Shown here piece after piece: positions 32,281 through 33,503 of a DNA stretch of 33,503 nucleotides. Position numbers and translations under genes: made by a program. The stretch covers positions 1 to 33,503 of the forward strand of contig MU616894.1 in the NCBI GenBank assembly GCA_025201705.1, given 5' to 3'. The notes below the pieces were generated by a model, which saw only the letters and a program-made list of their open reading frames with translations, did no database searches and was not told the DNA's origin. The stretch is from Dissophora ornata (lineage: Eukaryota; Mortierellomycota; Mortierellomycetes; Mortierellales; Mortierellaceae). The number at the start of each line of letters is the position of its first letter. The first letter of the stretch is position 1.

Positions 32281-33349
32281 ATGGCCACCACTATCCCCGT
32301 CCCCTTCGCTGATCTCGGCAAGTCCACCAACGACTTGCTCGGCAAGGACTTCCCCGTTGGCCACACCAAGTTCGAGCTCAAGACTGTTGCTCCCAACGGC
32401 GTTGTAAGTCATCCTCACGTCATCCAGCCTTTCTTCAATGGCGTCACCGGCTCTGATAATGATGGGTCTTCGGCCCGCCAGTCTTTCCTTTTGCCGTTCG
32501 CACCCGATTCGATTCCCTGCGCCGGCTATCCACAATTCTGAGGACATTGCATTGATCCCCAGTCCCATTTCTCTCTTCAATTGCCAATAGACCTTCAACG
32601 TCCTCGGTAGCCAGGACAACAAGTCTGGCCACATCAATGGTGAGCTCAAGACCAAGTACGTCGACTTCAAGAACGGCTTGACCGTCACTGAGGCTTGGAC
32701 CACTGGCAACCTCCTCACCACCCAGATTGAGGTCGAGAACCAGATCGCCAAGGGTTTGAAGTTGGACATTCATGGAGGCTTCCTCCCCCACGAGGGCAAG
32801 AAGCACACCAAGGTCGGCGTCCAGTACAAGCAGCTTGGCTTCAACTCGCGTGCCTACGTCGATCTCTTCAAGGGCCCCACCTTCACTGGTGATGTCGTTG
32901 TTGGCCGTGATGGCTTTGTTGTTGGAGGTGATGTCGCCTACGATGTCGGCGGTGCCTACGTTACCCGCTTTGCTGCTGCTGCCGGCTTCACCGCACCCGA
33001 GTACTCTGTTGCTCTCCACGCCCACAACTCATTCAAGGTCTTCTCTGCCTCGTACTACCACCGCATCAACGCTGATCTCGAGGCTGGTGGAAAGGCCGTC
33101 TGGGACTCCAAGGCTGCCACCACTGGTGACAAGGCCAAGTCCCCTGTCGCCCTCGAGGTTGGTGCCAAGTACTACCTCGACCGCGATGCCTTTGTCAAGG
33201 CCAAGGTCAACAACGTTGGTGTCCTCGGTCTCGGATACACCCAGGCCCTCCGCAAGGGCGTCAAGGTCTCGATCGCCGGTCTTTTTGACACCACCAAGCT
33301 CGACCAGGCTGCCCACAAGCTCGGTCTCGCCTTCGTTTTTGAGGCATAA
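32281..33349 (+). CDS. POR1: Mitochondrial outer-membrane porin (VDAC)
   Basis: Two exons (32281-32403 and 32591-33349; intron phase 0, 187 nt) encode 293 aa, normal for VDAC. MATTIPVPFADLGKSTNDLL is the amphipathic N-terminal helix that lies inside the pore. KFELKT starts the beta-barrel. AKGLKLDIHGG holds the conserved GLK motif, and VKAKVNNVGVLGLGY is the eukaryotic porin signature near the C-terminus. Alternating polar/hydrophobic strands continue to AFVFEA at the end. The protein forms a 19-strand barrel passing ATP, ADP and metabolites across the outer mitochondrial membrane and is imported through TOM/SAM without a cleaved presequence. Codon use is strongly biased to C-ending codons (GTC, GGC, AAG, CTC) unlike its neighbours, as expected for high expression. 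The start context CAAAATGGCC is good. Confidence 0.97.
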
Positions 33350-33495
33350 ATTGCACTTTTGTCGGTCGTGGATTTCATCGTTTTTTCCCTTCTCTTCACT
33401 TTCCCCCCCCCCATCTAATGTATAAAAAAAAGTGCGCAACAATATCACACACACCACTTGTATGTATGTAACTAAAAAAACCCCAGTTTTTGATG

Positions 33496-33501
33496 AATAA
33501 A
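33496..33501 (+). terminator. Poly(A) signal AATAAA of the VDAC gene
   Basis: AATAAA lies 147 bases after the VDAC stop, at the window edge, after a C-run (about 33404-33412) and T/A-rich sequence. The cleavage site itself falls outside the window. Confidence 0.5.
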
Positions 33502-33503
33502 TT

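Noticed and set aside
32444..33025. 193-codon open frame on the minus strand inside the VDAC gene
   Set aside because: It is antisense to exon 2 of VDAC, whose strong C-ending codon bias leaves the opposite strand free of stops. The translation is Val/Leu/Asp-rich without a domain.
32772..33425. 217-codon plus-strand frame overlapping VDAC
   Set aside because: It is the +1-type shadow of the porin frame: Ser/Pro/Thr-rich, no family likeness, and it runs past the VDAC stop.
1..33503. tRNA, rRNA, CRISPR, insertion sequences or transposon terminal repeats
   Set aside because: No cloverleaf with a GTTCGAnTC T-arm, no direct-repeat/spacer array, and no reverse transcriptase, integrase or transposase motifs were seen in any frame.

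Overview
The window reads as nuclear DNA of a filamentous fungus. Evidence: short GT-AG introns (about 70-300 nt) with GTAAGT/GTATGT-type donors, pyrimidine-rich leaders upstream of start codons, AATAAA signals after stop codons, A/T homopolymers in introns and spacers, and fungal/opisthokont housekeeping proteins. The intron density and the large serine-rich RasGAP/Sel1 protein suggest an early-diverging lineage such as Mortierellomycotina; that placement is an inference. I saw no bacterial, viral, CRISPR, transposon, tRNA or rRNA signature.

Layout. 1-1111: spacer and promoter. 1112-3607 (+): mitochondrial ADCK2/Cqd1-like UbiB-family atypical kinase. 3769-6119 (+): TRM44 tRNA(Ser) Um44 methyltransferase. 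6190-13930 (-): a protein of about 2,475 residues with a divergent N-terminal RasGAP-like domain and C-terminal Sel1-like repeats, convergent with TRM44. 15301-17775 (-): six-exon, 636-aa helical protein that I do not recognise. 17998-19179 (-): six-exon DJ-1/PfpI-family protein. A spacer of about 1.1 kb is shared with the divergent VPS34 gene (class III PI 3-kinase; 17 modelled exons, 20312-24871, +). 25558-26043 (-): small C2H2 zinc-finger protein. 26044-29707: gene-poor and compositionally skewed, with one OB-fold-like open segment on the minus strand. 29708-30853 (+): intronless SFR1/MEI5-like recombination mediator. 32281-33349 (+): mitochondrial porin VDAC, probably with a 0.6-kb intron in its 5' leader.

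The genes do not form a pathway; this is an ordinary eukaryotic neighbourhood. There are two mitochondrial genes (ADCK2-like at one end, VDAC at the other), one tRNA-modification gene, two signalling/membrane-traffic genes (RasGAP-like, VPS34), one recombination gene and one transcription-factor-like gene. Exon models were built by hand from splice consensus, reading-frame phase and protein-family continuity. All modelled coding lengths come out divisible by three. Weaker junctions are flagged: VPS34 exon 1/2, RasGAP intron 1, and the last two junctions of the 636-aa gene. I did not find a convincing new multi-gene system. The most unusual items are the RasGAP/Sel1 protein with a probable GC-AG intron, the VDAC leader intron, the OB-fold-like segment, and a G-run tract in a VPS34 intron.
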